Shown one piece after another: positions 7,271 through 15,444 of a stretch of DNA of 64,000 nucleotides. How positions within the stretch are numbered: the first letter of the stretch is position 1; each line of letters opens with the position of its first letter. The notes below the pieces were generated by a model. It saw only the letters and a list, made by a program, of their open reading frames with translations. It ran no database searches and had not been told where the DNA came from. This DNA comes from Chthoniobacterales bacterium (lineage in GTDB: Bacteria > Verrucomicrobiota > Verrucomicrobiia > Chthoniobacterales > Terrimicrobiaceae): assembly GCA_014879575.1 (NCBI GenBank), contig JACSRU010000090.1, positions 1 through 64,000 of the forward strand. The letters run 5' to 3'. Made by a program: the position numbers and the translations under genes.

Positions 7271-8179
7271 ATGGAAAGGAACCTTCATTGCACCCCTTGG
7301 CCCGCGAACTTCCCCAGGGTGGTTGCCATGTCGTCTGGGGTGGCATTGCAGGCACACCCGCTTCATGCCCTGGCCAAGGCTGGGGACATGGATGCCGCAG
7401 CCCGGCTGGTTCTGGATCTTGCCAAGCCAGACAAAATCCAGATGCTGGCAGCCCAGTTCCCTGATGCCGTGATCGTTCCGGTTCATGCCCAGGAGGCCAC
7501 TGGGATCAACCACATTCCAAGGAAGTTCGCCGACTACATTGCTCACCTCACCGGACTGGAGGCAGATACGGACGTTATTCAGTCCTCGACGGTGTTCAGA
7601 ACCGGAAAGGGGGGATGGTATCGGATGGCCTTCCGCCCAGAGTTCGATGGTCCGGTTCGAGAGGGCAGAGAACACATTTTGGTTGATGATTGCGTTACAG
7701 GAGGTGGTTCCCTCTCAGAACTTCGCCAGCACATCATACGCGGTGGCGGTAATGTCGTGGCCATGAGCACGATAGGCTACGCGCAGTTTTCAACCAATAT
7801 AGCACTTACTGAAAATACTCGTAATGCCCTCACAATACGCTATAATGGGAAACTACTCTATGACTGGCTCCAACAACACAACATCTACTGCGGGGAAGTC
7901 GGAGCCCTCACCGAATCCGAGGCACGACTTATCTACAATGCCAAAAGCCTTAACACAGCTACAGAAAGACTCTCTGAGGCGAAGCAACAAGCTTTCGCAG
8001 ATTCACAGCCAGAGCTATTTCCAAAAAGAAGCCGCCAAGAAGACATAGCGGCTCTTTCTGCCCAGCGAGCGGGCGAGGAAATATCCAAGGACAGGCAAGC
8101 CGTTCTCGACTTGTTGATGGCGGCGGACAGGGAAGATCAAGCCAAGGGGAATGTTCAGGATAATGAACACTCTAGGTAA
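7271..8179 (+). CDS. phosphoribosyltransferase-like protein with element tail
   Basis: A 302-aa protein. The PRPP-binding loop is visible as H-I-L-V-D-D-C-V-T-G-G-G-S-L near residues 137-149, typical of type I phosphoribosyltransferases (orotate-, purine- or ComF-like), with a preceding beta strand A-V-I-V-P-V-H. The substrate base cannot be told from the sequence. The last third is not part of that fold: it is helical, carries S-K-D-R-Q-A-V-L-D-L-L near residue 272 and ends N-E-H-S-R, features shared with other element proteins. The ATG is set by a promoter box 7 bases upstream. I infer a role in nucleotide salvage during or after transfer. Confidence 0.75.
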   Translation: MERNLHCTPWPANFPRVVAMSSGVALQAHPLHALAKAGDMDAAARLVLDLAKPDKIQMLAAQFPDAVIVPVHAQEATGINHIPRKFADYIAHLTGLEADTDVIQSSTVFRTGKGGWYRMAFRPEFDGPVREGREHILVDDCVTGGGSLSELRQHIIRGGGNVVAMSTIGYAQFSTNIALTENTRNALTIRYNGKLLYDWLQQHNIYCGEVGALTESEARLIYNAKSLNTATERLSEAKQQAFADSQPELFPKRSRQEDIAALSAQRAGEEISKDRQAVLDLLMAADREDQAKGNVQDNEHSR

Positions 8180-8229
8180 GCGCCCCTTCTCTCATTCATG
8201 TATTCAGCGCTACGCATGGAAAATGAATG

Positions 8230-8255
8230 TCCATCGACGCCGAAGCGTCGATGGA
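8230..8255 (+). other. perfect 11-bp hairpin with CGAA loop
   Basis: TCCATCGACGC and GCGTCGATGGA form a perfect stem around CGAA. No T-run follows on the plus strand, so a classical terminator is not clear. It sits between the phosphoribosyltransferase gene and the promoter at 8295. Confidence 0.6.
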
Positions 8256-8294
8256 GACTAAAAAGGGTGAGGGTTAACCTTGTTTCATGTGCAT

Positions 8295-8323
8295 TTGACC
8301 TTGCCACTCGCTTGTCGTAGAAC
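8295..8323 (+). promoter_or_regulatory. sigma70-type promoter of the KAP-like ATPase gene
   Basis: TTGACC, 17 bases, TAGAAC. The -10 ends 7 bases before ATG 8331, again fitting a leaderless transcript. Confidence 0.6.
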
Positions 8324-8330
8324 GTCTGTC

Positions 8331-10040
8331 ATGGAAAGTCACCCTGAATTTGAGCGGCTGAAATCAACTGTCCTTTCGTTTGCCAGTTCTGAGAAGGCAG
8401 GAGCAATGCTTGTGCATGGGCCTTGGGGGGTCGGAAAGACCTACGCAGTTCTTGAAGCTCTCAAAGCGAATAGCGAATCAGATCAGATCCCATTCTCTTA
8501 CGTTTCTTTGTATGGTATTTCTACTCTGGACGACATCTATTTACGACTCGCAGTGGGTTGGATGAATAAAGTCACGAAGAAAATACCAACATGGTTGGCT
8601 GCCAGAATTGATGTCGCCAATGGTCAAACCGCTGGCGCCATAACAAGCACCGTTCAAAATATCGCAGGGTTCTTGTTTGGAAAACAAAGAATAGATGCAT
8701 TGACGGCCTCGCTAGCCTCAACGACTGGCTTGCTCGCGAATAAGGCTGTTGTAGTCATTGATGACCTTGAACGTAAAGCACCAATATTCAGTATTCATTC
8801 TGTGCTCGGAGTCGTGAGTTATCTTGTTGAGGCCCGAGAGTGCCGCGTAATAGTTATAACAAATGATGACCAGATAGAAGGACCTGAGAAGAAGGTTTTT
8901 GATGGACACAAAGAAAAGGTTTTTGATTTCGAGGTTGCTTACTCTCCCACCGTTGAACAAAACGCCGCAATCTTTGCTGGGAACTATGACAACTACCTTC
9001 GCCCTACATTATTGGCACTTGGAATTAAGAACCTTCGCGTGATTCGGCGAACCGCTCGAATACTTGAGTTAATTGATGCCAAATTACCGAGTAACTATAC
9101 TTTGGCTAAACAGTCGATTCTTACCTCCGCCACCCAAATTTGTGCTCTTTATCTTGGATTTCGCGAAAAAGTAGATTTATCCAAACTAAAAGACACGAGT
9201 TCCCTTCAAGTGGCACTGTACTACGAGTCAAACAATGATAATAATAATACACTGAGTGAGGGCGACACACTTATCTTAAAAAGCGGCTTTTCGAGCGGAC
9301 CATGTGACGAACTTCTTATCGAAGTAGTTAAAACTGGTGAAACCGATTGGCATCAATTTCAGGAACTTGCGAAGGAACTACAAGACCATCATGAGGAGAT
9401 TGTTGCGAATTCAGTATTCGAGAGAGAGTTGCGCGCCTTATTCGAGAACTTCTCAAGAAATGATGAGGATATCAACAGGGTAATTAAGCAGAAGTGCGAT
9501 GATACGCTGATTCTTTTGCGGCCTGGAACTATTGACTGGGCGGGCCAGATATTGGTTGATATGGGCGAAGAAGATTATCGGGAGGGGTGGTTTGAAAAAT
9601 GGGCACAAGCGAATATACGAAAAGTTCCGGACGATGAGATTCGGTTGGTTCTTGATGGAATTGAGAGCGTGCCGAAACTGCTCAAGGATAAGTATAAGGA
9701 AGAGGCTGAGCGGCGCAGACCCCCATTGGATATTGGCAAGGTTCTATTTGCCAGGTATTCAGGCCAGCTTTTCTCATCTGGGCAGATAGACAGAATATCA
9801 GAATTGCCGCACGAACAATTTGTCTCTTGGATTCGACAATCGAAGAGCGACGATCTGCGTGGAATTATCCGAGAGATCTTTAAGGAATCATACGGGAGAG
9901 AAGGAGCTGAGGGTATCATTGCTCAGAAAACGCTTCAAGCTGTCGATGAATTAGCAAAAGAGTCGCCTCTGAATGCGCTTCGAGCGAAATACCTAAAGAG
10001 CGCATTGCCTTCCGCAAATAATCTAAAACAAGAGAACTGA
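8331..10040 (+). CDS. KAP-like P-loop NTPase, possible defence protein
   Basis: A 569-aa P-loop ATPase. Walker A is H-G-P-W-G-V-G-K-T-Y near residues 29-38 and Walker B is V-V-V-I-D-D-L-E-R near 139-148, the arrangement of KAP/STAND-like NTPases (D-D-L-E-R is characteristic). No membrane segment is obvious. The C-terminal 300 residues are helical and not recognised; they may be a sensor or effector. KAP-family proteins are often part of anti-phage systems, but this one stands alone on its strand. The start at 8331 was chosen over ATG 8280 because a TTGACC-N17-TAGAAC promoter ends 7 bases before it. GAA/GAT-rich codon use differs from the flanking transfer genes, suggesting separate acquisition. 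Confidence 0.75.
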   Translation: MESHPEFERLKSTVLSFASSEKAGAMLVHGPWGVGKTYAVLEALKANSESDQIPFSYVSLYGISTLDDIYLRLAVGWMNKVTKKIPTWLAARIDVANGQTAGAITSTVQNIAGFLFGKQRIDALTASLASTTGLLANKAVVVIDDLERKAPIFSIHSVLGVVSYLVEARECRVIVITNDDQIEGPEKKVFDGHKEKVFDFEVAYSPTVEQNAAIFAGNYDNYLRPTLLALGIKNLRVIRRTARILELIDAKLPSNYTLAKQSILTSATQICALYLGFREKVDLSKLKDTSSLQVALYYESNNDNNNTLSEGDTLILKSGFSSGPCDELLIEVVKTGETDWHQFQELAKELQDHHEEIVANSVFERELRALFENFSRNDEDINRVIKQKCDDTLILLRPGTIDWAGQILVDMGEEDYREGWFEKWAQANIRKVPDDEIRLVLDGIESVPKLLKDKYKEEAERRRPPLDIGKVLFARYSGQLFSSGQIDRISELPHEQFVSWIRQSKSDDLRGIIREIFKESYGREGAEGIIAQKTLQAVDELAKESPLNALRAKYLKSALPSANNLKQEN

Positions 10041-10111
10041 CTTATTATCCACTGGCGAACATTTTAATTTTGTCTTGAGGTTCTAATCGCCAACAATCAG
10101 GGAAATAGGAG

Positions 10112-10978
10112 TTACTGTTTCAGCAAGTCGCCGAATGTGGCTGTCACATAATCCCGCGCCTCTGAGTAATCTATCAGCAGTGCGTCACGCACCATGCCAT
10201 GATTCTTGAACCTATTTAAGAATGCCTGAAAACCGGTGAGAGTGAAAACCAACAAATGCGATAATGGATATTGAATGTCGGATGCACCCACAACCGAGTT
10301 CAGGTATAACATAGCCTCGTTTACTTTGGACGGGTCTCCTACCAGATTCCCAGAATCATCGTAGTTGGCTATCCATAGCGCATCATCCCCGATCACTAGA
10401 ACAGGCAACGCGATTCCAACAGCCCATTGAGTCTTCGAGGTTTTCCAGTCATTCAATGTATCGCCCACAAGGTCATGGGCCGACGCGATAGCCTGTGCCC
10501 ATTTCTCATACACATCTGAATCGTTCGCAATAAACCGGTCGTCTGACTTCGTTTTTACCCCCACGCGGGCAGTTGCTTTGCCAACCGGCTCACCCCATTG
10601 AAATAGGCCCGTTTTTACCGGCCACAAGGAATACCTGCCTCCCCCAGAGCCCTTGGCTGAAACAAGAAAATGGGTTTGGGATTCGCTGGGCCTCCGGGGA
10701 ACCGTGCTTATCAGCAGCGGAAAATGGCTCCCAAGGTTCTTGCACTCGATAGCCAGGCGAATGTGCTTGAACTCGTCAGCATAGTGAGCCCGCACGTCAT
10801 ATTGCCGGTTCTGGCCTGTAACCGGATCTCTGTAGCTTCCCCCATGAGTTGCAGCAAACCCCGCTTCCATGCACATCCGAAATACCTCAATCTCCAGACG
10901 AAAATCATCAGTTGTGGCTAGGTAAGCCTTGATATCATCAACCGTTATGGGATCTTCTTTTAGTGATGGGCGGCTCAT
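10112..10978 (-). CDS. PD-(D/E)XK nuclease-like protein
   Basis: A 288-aa protein with a restriction-endonuclease-like core near the N-terminus: a helix with E-V-F-R-M-C, then G-G-S-Y-R-D-P, Q-Y-D-V-R-A and L-A-I-E-C-K-N, giving the D...E-x-K triad. The rest is not recognised. The ATG at 10978 has an AAAGGA site two bases upstream and lies 22 bases after the stop of the upstream gene; a longer frame (from 11032) would overlap that gene. It is the last gene of a minus-strand run 13021-10112 (hypothetical, LemA-like, membrane repeat protein, nuclease). A defence or DNA-processing role is likely but inferred. Confidence 0.65.
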   Translation of the reverse strand: MSRPSLKEDPITVDDIKAYLATTDDFRLEIEVFRMCMEAGFAATHGGSYRDPVTGQNRQYDVRAHYADEFKHIRLAIECKNLGSHFPLLISTVPRRPSESQTHFLVSAKGSGGGRYSLWPVKTGLFQWGEPVGKATARVGVKTKSDDRFIANDSDVYEKWAQAIASAHDLVGDTLNDWKTSKTQWAVGIALPVLVIGDDALWIANYDDSGNLVGDPSKVNEAMLYLNSVVGASDIQYPLSHLLVFTLTGFQAFLNRFKNHGMVRDALLIDYSEARDYVTATFGDLLKQ

Positions 10979-11000
10979 ATTCCTTTGAAAAGAGGCAAAT

Positions 11001-12119
11001 TCAGAGACTGGCAATGGTCCCAAATGCAACAATTTCCTTTTTTGGACCTCGCTCTACTCTATCCAGAATAATGATATAGCGGTCTCCAGATCTAAATGGT
11101 TCGTTTTTGCGGAGCCTGACTAGAGCCGGGTGTGAATTGACAATAACAGTTGTTTTCCCCTTAAGTGCAAAGGCAGTGGAGCCACCTTTGTTAATCGACT
11201 CGGCAACTACAGCCACGGCGCGAAGTTTCAGCGAATCGGGTTCGCGACTTTCAACGAAAAACTCACCAGTTAAAGGCAACCCTTTTACTTCCTTTCCTAC
11301 AAGTCCACTCAAGTTGCCAACATTTAATGGCTGATTTCTCTTTGGTTCAGATGATCGGGGATTGCCACTCTCTGGACGCGATTGATACTGACGTGCTAAA
11401 CTACGAACTATAACCGTCTCGTAATACTCGGTTTGCCCTTTTTGATTAACCCAATCGAGATCTGGCGACCACCACCCTGAATCGAAAAACCTTTTCAAGC
11501 CACTAAAGGTGCGAATTTCCGTTTCATCTCCGTTCCCCAAGTTGCTACTCCCAACTGTCTTTGCATCAACCTCTCCAACCATGATTTGAATCAATGGGTA
11601 TGGCCAGTCTCCTATTTTAGCCTGTCTCAGCCCCTGTTGTAAAAGGCTTCTGGCCTCAGAGCTATGCCCAGAAAGATGAAGGGCCACCGAAGTATAAAGA
11701 AGGATGTATTCCCAGTCTCTTCCCCTATCAGGCCATGAATTAACCCATTGTTTGCCAAAGGTTGCTCCCCACTCGGGTTGTCCTGCGGCTATTGAGCTTA
11801 CCAAAGCATAACAAATATCCGCTCGGTTCCATTCTTGTTTTGAACCCCAGGCATGGATGAACTCCTGAAGTGCTTTCTGTGGAAAACCTTGTTTGTAGAG
11901 CAAAACCCCACGCTCCTTACTTTGAATAGCTTCTGCCGTGTTACGCTGCTCAGAACGGATATTTGAATTCTCGGTTTCTTTCTGCCTCTGATGTTCCTGA
12001 TTTGCAGCAGCTAACTCGTTAGTTATCCTTTGAAATTGTTGAGCAATCCTTGGATATGTAAAATACAAAGAAGCCAGCAACACCAACACAATAATCGCAA
12101 TGACACCACGGTAAGTCAT
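11001..12119 (-). CDS. membrane-anchored protein with TPR-like region
   Basis: A 372-aa protein with one N-terminal transmembrane helix (V-I-A-I-I-V-L-V-L-L-A-S-L-Y-F), a short coiled coil rich in Gln, Glu and Arg (residues about 30-75), then helical repeats such as G-V-L-L-Y-K-Q-G-F-P-Q-K-A-L-Q-E-F and V-A-L-H-L-S-G-H-S-S-E-A-R-S-L-L that look like tetratricopeptide units. The last 110 residues are beta-rich. It probably exposes the repeats to one face of the inner membrane as a scaffold. It sits 14 bases after the LemA-like gene and 22 before the nuclease gene, suggesting one operon. Confidence 0.6.
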   Translation of the reverse strand: MTYRGVIAIIVLVLLASLYFTYPRIAQQFQRITNELAAANQEHQRQKETENSNIRSEQRNTAEAIQSKERGVLLYKQGFPQKALQEFIHAWGSKQEWNRADICYALVSSIAAGQPEWGATFGKQWVNSWPDRGRDWEYILLYTSVALHLSGHSSEARSLLQQGLRQAKIGDWPYPLIQIMVGEVDAKTVGSSNLGNGDETEIRTFSGLKRFFDSGWWSPDLDWVNQKGQTEYYETVIVRSLARQYQSRPESGNPRSSEPKRNQPLNVGNLSGLVGKEVKGLPLTGEFFVESREPDSLKLRAVAVVAESINKGGSTAFALKGKTTVIVNSHPALVRLRKNEPFRSGDRYIIILDRVERGPKKEIVAFGTIASL

Positions 12120-12132
12120 TTCGCAAATTATT

Positions 12133-12678
12133 CTACTCTTCCCCCTCTTCGGAATCCTCTAGTGAAAGACGCTTCATTGAGGGAAAGAATTGCGCAAGAA
12201 AACTACGTTCTCCACCTGAGAGATACAGGCCAGAAGGCAGGGCGAAGAATCCATCTGGGAACAAACAAGCTGGGAGGCGGGATTTTGCTAGGCGAAACGC
12301 CTCAACCGAATCGTTGTATGCTTCAACGGAATGCTGCAATTCCCTGAGGGCCTGATCTGCAACTTCTTGAAGTTTTTGAACTGCGACAATTCCAAGTTGA
12401 GGAATTGGGTGGAACTCCGCTGTTCTGAGCGAAGACTTCTCGGCTATATGCTTCCACGCCTCCAAATGCTCGCGTGTGTTGCTCTTATCGAGTCCCTGCT
12501 GGGTCGCAACAATTGACATCTGAACCGTGTAGCGAGCGTATACACTATCAACTTTATTCGAAAGGTTCGCTCGTGCTTTGCGTAGCGCTTCGGCCGGAAC
12601 GAGCAATGAAGTGCGAGTATCAAGAATAACTTTGATAATCACAACGCCAACAACGAATACTATGAGTAGCTCGATCAT
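12133..12678 (-). CDS. LemA-like membrane protein
   Basis: A 181-aa protein: N-terminal transmembrane helix (L-L-I-V-F-V-V-G-V-V-I-I-K-V-I-L), followed by long helices with the LemA-like elements N-L-S-N-K-V-D-S-V-Y-A-R-Y near residue 40 and A-Y-N-D-S-V-E-A-F-R-L-A-K-S-R-L-P near residue 120, and an acidic C-terminal tail. LemA proteins are helical-bundle membrane proteins of unclear function. The match is distant and based on layout and the Y-N-D-S-V-x-x-F motif. The operon context with a membrane repeat protein and a nuclease-like protein could point to a defence complex; this is inference. Confidence 0.5.
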   Translation of the reverse strand: MIELLIVFVVGVVIIKVILDTRTSLLVPAEALRKARANLSNKVDSVYARYTVQMSIVATQQGLDKSNTREHLEAWKHIAEKSSLRTAEFHPIPQLGIVAVQKLQEVADQALRELQHSVEAYNDSVEAFRLAKSRLPACLFPDGFFALPSGLYLSGGERSFLAQFFPSMKRLSLEDSEEGEE

Positions 12679-12700
12679 TTGTAGCTGGTAAAGCTTACTT

Positions 12701-13021
12701 TTACTCGCTATAGGTTGTAGTCACTGCTGTTGTGAACCCGGTTTCTGTCAGCGTGACTTTCCCTGCAATTCTTATTTCCTTACACGTCAGCTCAATTGTA
12801 TAAGTGGCATCATCAAAACATGCATATAGTTTTGACTCTCCCAAGTCGAAGCCCACACTCTCATCTGGAGTTGCCGAAAGTAGCTCAATTATTTTGTCAC
12901 ATACCGAGGAGAAAAAACTAATAACCTTTTCATCGGTTGCATTCAATAGCATCGGCATCTGCATCATTACGCTGAACAGGGCCGCTCGCTTCTTATCCGC
13001 TGCTTCTTCTGGTTCATTCAT
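12701..13021 (-). CDS. hypothetical protein (106 aa)
   Basis: A 106-aa soluble protein starting M-N-E-P-E-E-A-A-D-K-K-R (ATG 13021; a TTG at 13030 is possible). A helical N-terminal half is followed by beta strands (S-K-L-Y-A-C-F, Y-T-I-E-L-T-C, I-A-G-K-V-T-L). It is the first gene of the minus-strand run that includes the LemA-like, membrane repeat and nuclease-like genes. No family is recognised. Confidence 0.5.
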   Translation of the reverse strand: MNEPEEAADKKRAALFSVMMQMPMLLNATDEKVISFFSSVCDKIIELLSATPDESVGFDLGESKLYACFDDATYTIELTCKEIRIAGKVTLTETGFTTAVTTTYSE

Positions 13022-13060
13022 CGCTGTCAACCATTATCTGTGAATATCTGGCAGACAAGC

Positions 13061-13717
13061 CTATTTTCCCCACAGCTCCAATCCTCCCAACCGGCCCTTC
13101 CCCAGCTCCACGAACTCAGACACAATTTCTATCCCCACCGCCTCCCTGCCCCAGTATTCCGCCGCCACCAAGGTTGTCCCGCTCCCACAGAACGGATCGA
13201 GGATAATGTCCCCAGGCTCGCTCCACAGCCCCACCAGTTCCCGCACATGCCCCACACTCCGAGGACAGGGATGTTCGCTCCTTGCCTTTCCTCCCGACGC
13301 CATCACCCGCCCAGGGAACATCCGGGTTGATTGCCCGGCTGCAGGCGGCTCCCCAAACAAGTAAGCAACCTCGCAGCTCAACACATTCCGCCCCACAAAC
13401 GAGGGAACCGGATACTCCAAGTTCACGCTCCGGTAAAATGGCAGCTCCTCTGGCACCGCTCCCAAGAACCGGGGATCTGACAAGCAGGCCAGATGCACCA
13501 CCGCCCGTTTGGGCAGACAGGGCAGGGCTTCCCACATCTCCCACCACAAACCCCAAGGATCGTCAGCCCCCACCAGACAGGGCATTGCATTCGGCCATAC
13601 CGGATCAACCACTAGGACAACCCGGCTCCAGTCCAATTCCAGGGAAGGCAGGACCTCCCGACAGTCCCCATGATACAGCCGTATCCCACTCCCAGAGGTA
13701 AAAGCCGGGGCAATCAT
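13061..13717 (-). CDS. orphan DNA methyltransferase (phage type)
   Basis: A 218-aa amino-type DNA methyltransferase. Motif order is L-Y-H-G-D-C-R-E-V-L near the N-terminus, then the catalytic motif V-V-D-P-V-W-P-N in place of the usual D/S-P-P-Y, and at the C-terminus the SAM-binding D-P-F-C-G-S-G-T-T-L. This order fits beta-type enzymes. D-P-V-W-P-N variants occur, to my knowledge, in phage methylases. No cognate endonuclease is adjacent, so an orphan enzyme protecting the element from host restriction is plausible. It overlaps the stop of the upstream gene by ATGA, so the two are translationally coupled. Confidence 0.85.
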   Translation of the reverse strand: MIAPAFTSGSGIRLYHGDCREVLPSLELDWSRVVLVVDPVWPNAMPCLVGADDPWGLWWEMWEALPCLPKRAVVHLACLSDPRFLGAVPEELPFYRSVNLEYPVPSFVGRNVLSCEVAYLFGEPPAAGQSTRMFPGRVMASGGKARSEHPCPRSVGHVRELVGLWSEPGDIILDPFCGSGTTLVAAEYWGREAVGIEIVSEFVELGKGRLGGLELWGK

Positions 13718-14517
13718 TTCAACTCACCCTCCCCGAACAACTCCCCTTGCACCAAACCCGAATTATCTGTGAGTATTCTGCGAACAACTTTCCTTGGCCG
13801 CCTCTCCCCCTTTTCAGGTAGAGGGAACAACAGCCCATTATCCCGATAATTCGGCGATACTGTGATATTGTGTGTAGATTTGCCGTCCCTCCCATTTTTG
13901 GCCTTCTGGGATACCTTCTTTACCCGAGGTGGAGCCAGATTCACCAACCTGCCCGCGTATGCCCTGCGCCCACCATCCCCCAGATCCGGGAGAATGGGAA
14001 CAACCCACTCCTCCCCGTCATCCTCATCCTCTATGGGCTGTGTCAGGTATTCCCACAACTCCGATGTCAGATGCGGGTTTATCTCCTCAGCCCTCTCCAA
14101 TAAATTCAATGCCCTCTTCTGATACGCTGGCCAGACAACCAGGTCCGCCAGCTCAATCATCACTGTGAGCCCAGATACTGGGGCTGTCAGTTGCCACCGG
14201 ATTTCTGCCAGCGGTTTGGGGCCATATTCATTCCCCCTCACCAGCTCGCCTGCCAGCCGGGGTTGCAGAAACCATCTCAAATCTTCCAGCACATCATTTA
14301 GTTGTGCCATTACCATTCTTTGGTATTTGTCCAAGGCTAGCCAATCATCCGCAACGCTCCGGCGAACTGGGGATGTCTTGAATTTGTCGGAATAGCAGGT
14401 TTCGTTGGGATTCCGAAATGCTATTACTGGTTTGTTTCGCTTATTAATCGGACAGTCCAATTCGCTGAATTGACTATCATTTAATACTGACTGACTGGGG
14501 AGTGTTAGGGAGTTCAT
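13714..14517 (-). CDS. hypothetical protein coupled to the methyltransferase
   Basis: A 267-aa protein with a helical centre (residues about 60-165, including W-L-A-L-D-K-Y-Q-R-M and L-T-S-E-L-W-E-Y-L), an acidic turn E-D-E-D-D-G-E-E and a basic C-terminal half (K-K-V-S-Q-K-A-K-N-G-R-D-G-K). It overlaps the methyltransferase start by ATGA. The basic tail suggests DNA contact. It reads away from the repeat-rich gap at 14631-14757, so its promoter lies within or next to the oriT candidate. No family is recognised. Confidence 0.55.
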   Translation of the reverse strand: MNSLTLPSQSVLNDSQFSELDCPINKRNKPVIAFRNPNETCYSDKFKTSPVRRSVADDWLALDKYQRMVMAQLNDVLEDLRWFLQPRLAGELVRGNEYGPKPLAEIRWQLTAPVSGLTVMIELADLVVWPAYQKRALNLLERAEEINPHLTSELWEYLTQPIEDEDDGEEWVVPILPDLGDGGRRAYAGRLVNLAPPRVKKVSQKAKNGRDGKSTHNITVSPNYRDNGLLFPLPEKGERRPRKVVRRILTDNSGLVQGELFGEGELK

Positions 14518-14630
14518 TTTGAATCTTAATGGATACTACATAAGTTAGTCAATAATATTCGTTGGAGCACTTCATATTTTTTCGATGAACACTATACCCC
14601 TTAGGCTTCGCTAAGGACTCCGTGTAGGCT

Positions 14631-14757
14631 ACAACAAACGGACAACGCTGTTATCCATTTGTTGCCTGTTTGTTGTCATGGGCAGGTGTGTTTCTGGCAA
14701 AAATGACAACAAACGGATGACAGATGGACAACGGATAAACAACAAACGAACAACGGA
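14631..14757. other. repeat-rich region, candidate oriT or partition site
   Basis: In a 265-bp gap between divergent units, ACAACAAACGrA occurs at 14631, 14706 and 14739, and ACAACGGA at 14728 and 14750. A perfect 12-bp inverted repeat, GTTTGTTGTCAT (14668-14679) and ATGACAACAAAC (14703-14714), is separated by 23 bases. Just outside, CCTTAG-GCTTCG-CTAAGG (14599-14616) is another hairpin. The region precedes a unit resembling RP4 traK-traL-traM, where oriT lies next to traK. An origin of replication (iterons) or parS is an alternative. Confidence 0.55.
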
Positions 14758-14766
14758 AACAAGTAT

Positions 14767-14776
14767 CTGCTATAAT
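14767..14776 (+). promoter_or_regulatory. CTGCTATAAT promoter box of the traK-like unit
   Basis: Ends 6 bases before ATG 14783. Member of the CTGCTAyAmT family; it follows directly on the repeat region, so binding there could control it. Confidence 0.75.
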
Positions 14777-14782
14777 GTTCTT

Positions 14783-15115
14783 ATGAGTGAAAGAACATTA
14801 ATATCGCCGAGGATTGGAGATGATACGGAAGAGTTGATACATGCCAGCAAACTATTGTCGTTACAGGTGGAAGGGGTGGTTAAGGGGTATGTGGAGTTTT
14901 ACAGTTTACCGGTGGCCGACAGCTTGGAGAGAGCGGCGGGCATATTAAAGGGATTGGCAATGAAGGCCCGCAAGATAACGGATATGTCGAATGGAATAGA
15001 TTGGGATGATGGATGCGGCGGATGTCCACATGAACACAAATGCCCATGTCCACTTCAATTCTCTGATGAGCCATGTCCCCCGCACGGTAAAGAGCTAAGG
15101 AGGGAAAAACCATGA
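14783..15115 (+). CDS. hypothetical Cys-rich protein, first gene of transfer unit
   Basis: A 110-aa protein. The N-terminal 75 residues are helical (D-D-T-E-E-L-I-H-A-S-K-L-L-S-L); the end is cysteine-rich (C-G-G-C-P-H-E-H-K-C-P-C-P followed by E-P-C-P-P-H), which could bind zinc or an iron-sulfur cluster. ATG 14783 is fixed by the promoter box 6 bases upstream; a longer in-frame extension to 14678 would run through the repeats. Its stop overlaps the next ATG (ATGA). By position it may bind the neighbouring repeats. No family is recognised. Confidence 0.6.
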   Translation: MSERTLISPRIGDDTEELIHASKLLSLQVEGVVKGYVEFYSLPVADSLERAAGILKGLAMKARKITDMSNGIDWDDGCGGCPHEHKCPCPLQFSDEPCPPHGKELRREKP

Positions 15116-15441
15116 AAGCAGATCTAGAAAGCAAGCTGGCGCAGATATTGGCCATGAGGAAGCAACGCAAGTCGTATCGGGAGATATGCGTTGAACTGGG
15201 TAAGGAGGGAATTGTTGTGGAGCATGGCAATTTGCACAGGTGGTTGAAAAGGCAGCGTCAGAAGGCGGCTCGATTAGCTGAGGAGCTGGCCCCGTTCGAG
15301 GCATTGGAGAATGGAAAGACAAAGAGCCAGAAGCCATTAACGGCATTGGAAAAGATAAAGAGAGCCAGGGAGTCAGCCCAGGTGGAGAAGAAGGAACCAG
15401 TTTTTCGGTATGACGCCGAAGAGATAAGAAAAGCACAATAA
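15112..15441 (+). CDS. TraK-like HTH DNA-binding protein
   Basis: A 109-aa basic protein. Residues about 10-46 form a helix-turn-helix of the type I-L-A-M-R-K-Q-R-K-S-Y-R-E-I-C-x-x-L and H-G-N-L-H-R-W-L-K-R-Q-R, as in plasmid TraK-like and resolvase-like HTH proteins. A Lys/Glu-rich tail follows. An AAGGAGGG Shine-Dalgarno is 7 bases upstream and the ATG overlaps the previous stop. In RP4 TraK binds oriT; the same position here, ahead of a ParA/TraL-like gene, suggests it binds the repeats at 14631-14757 within the relaxosome. Confidence 0.6.
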   Translation: MKADLESKLAQILAMRKQRKSYREICVELGKEGIVVEHGNLHRWLKRQRQKAARLAEELAPFEALENGKTKSQKPLTALEKIKRARESAQVEKKEPVFRYDAEEIRKAQ

Positions 15442-15444
15442 CAT

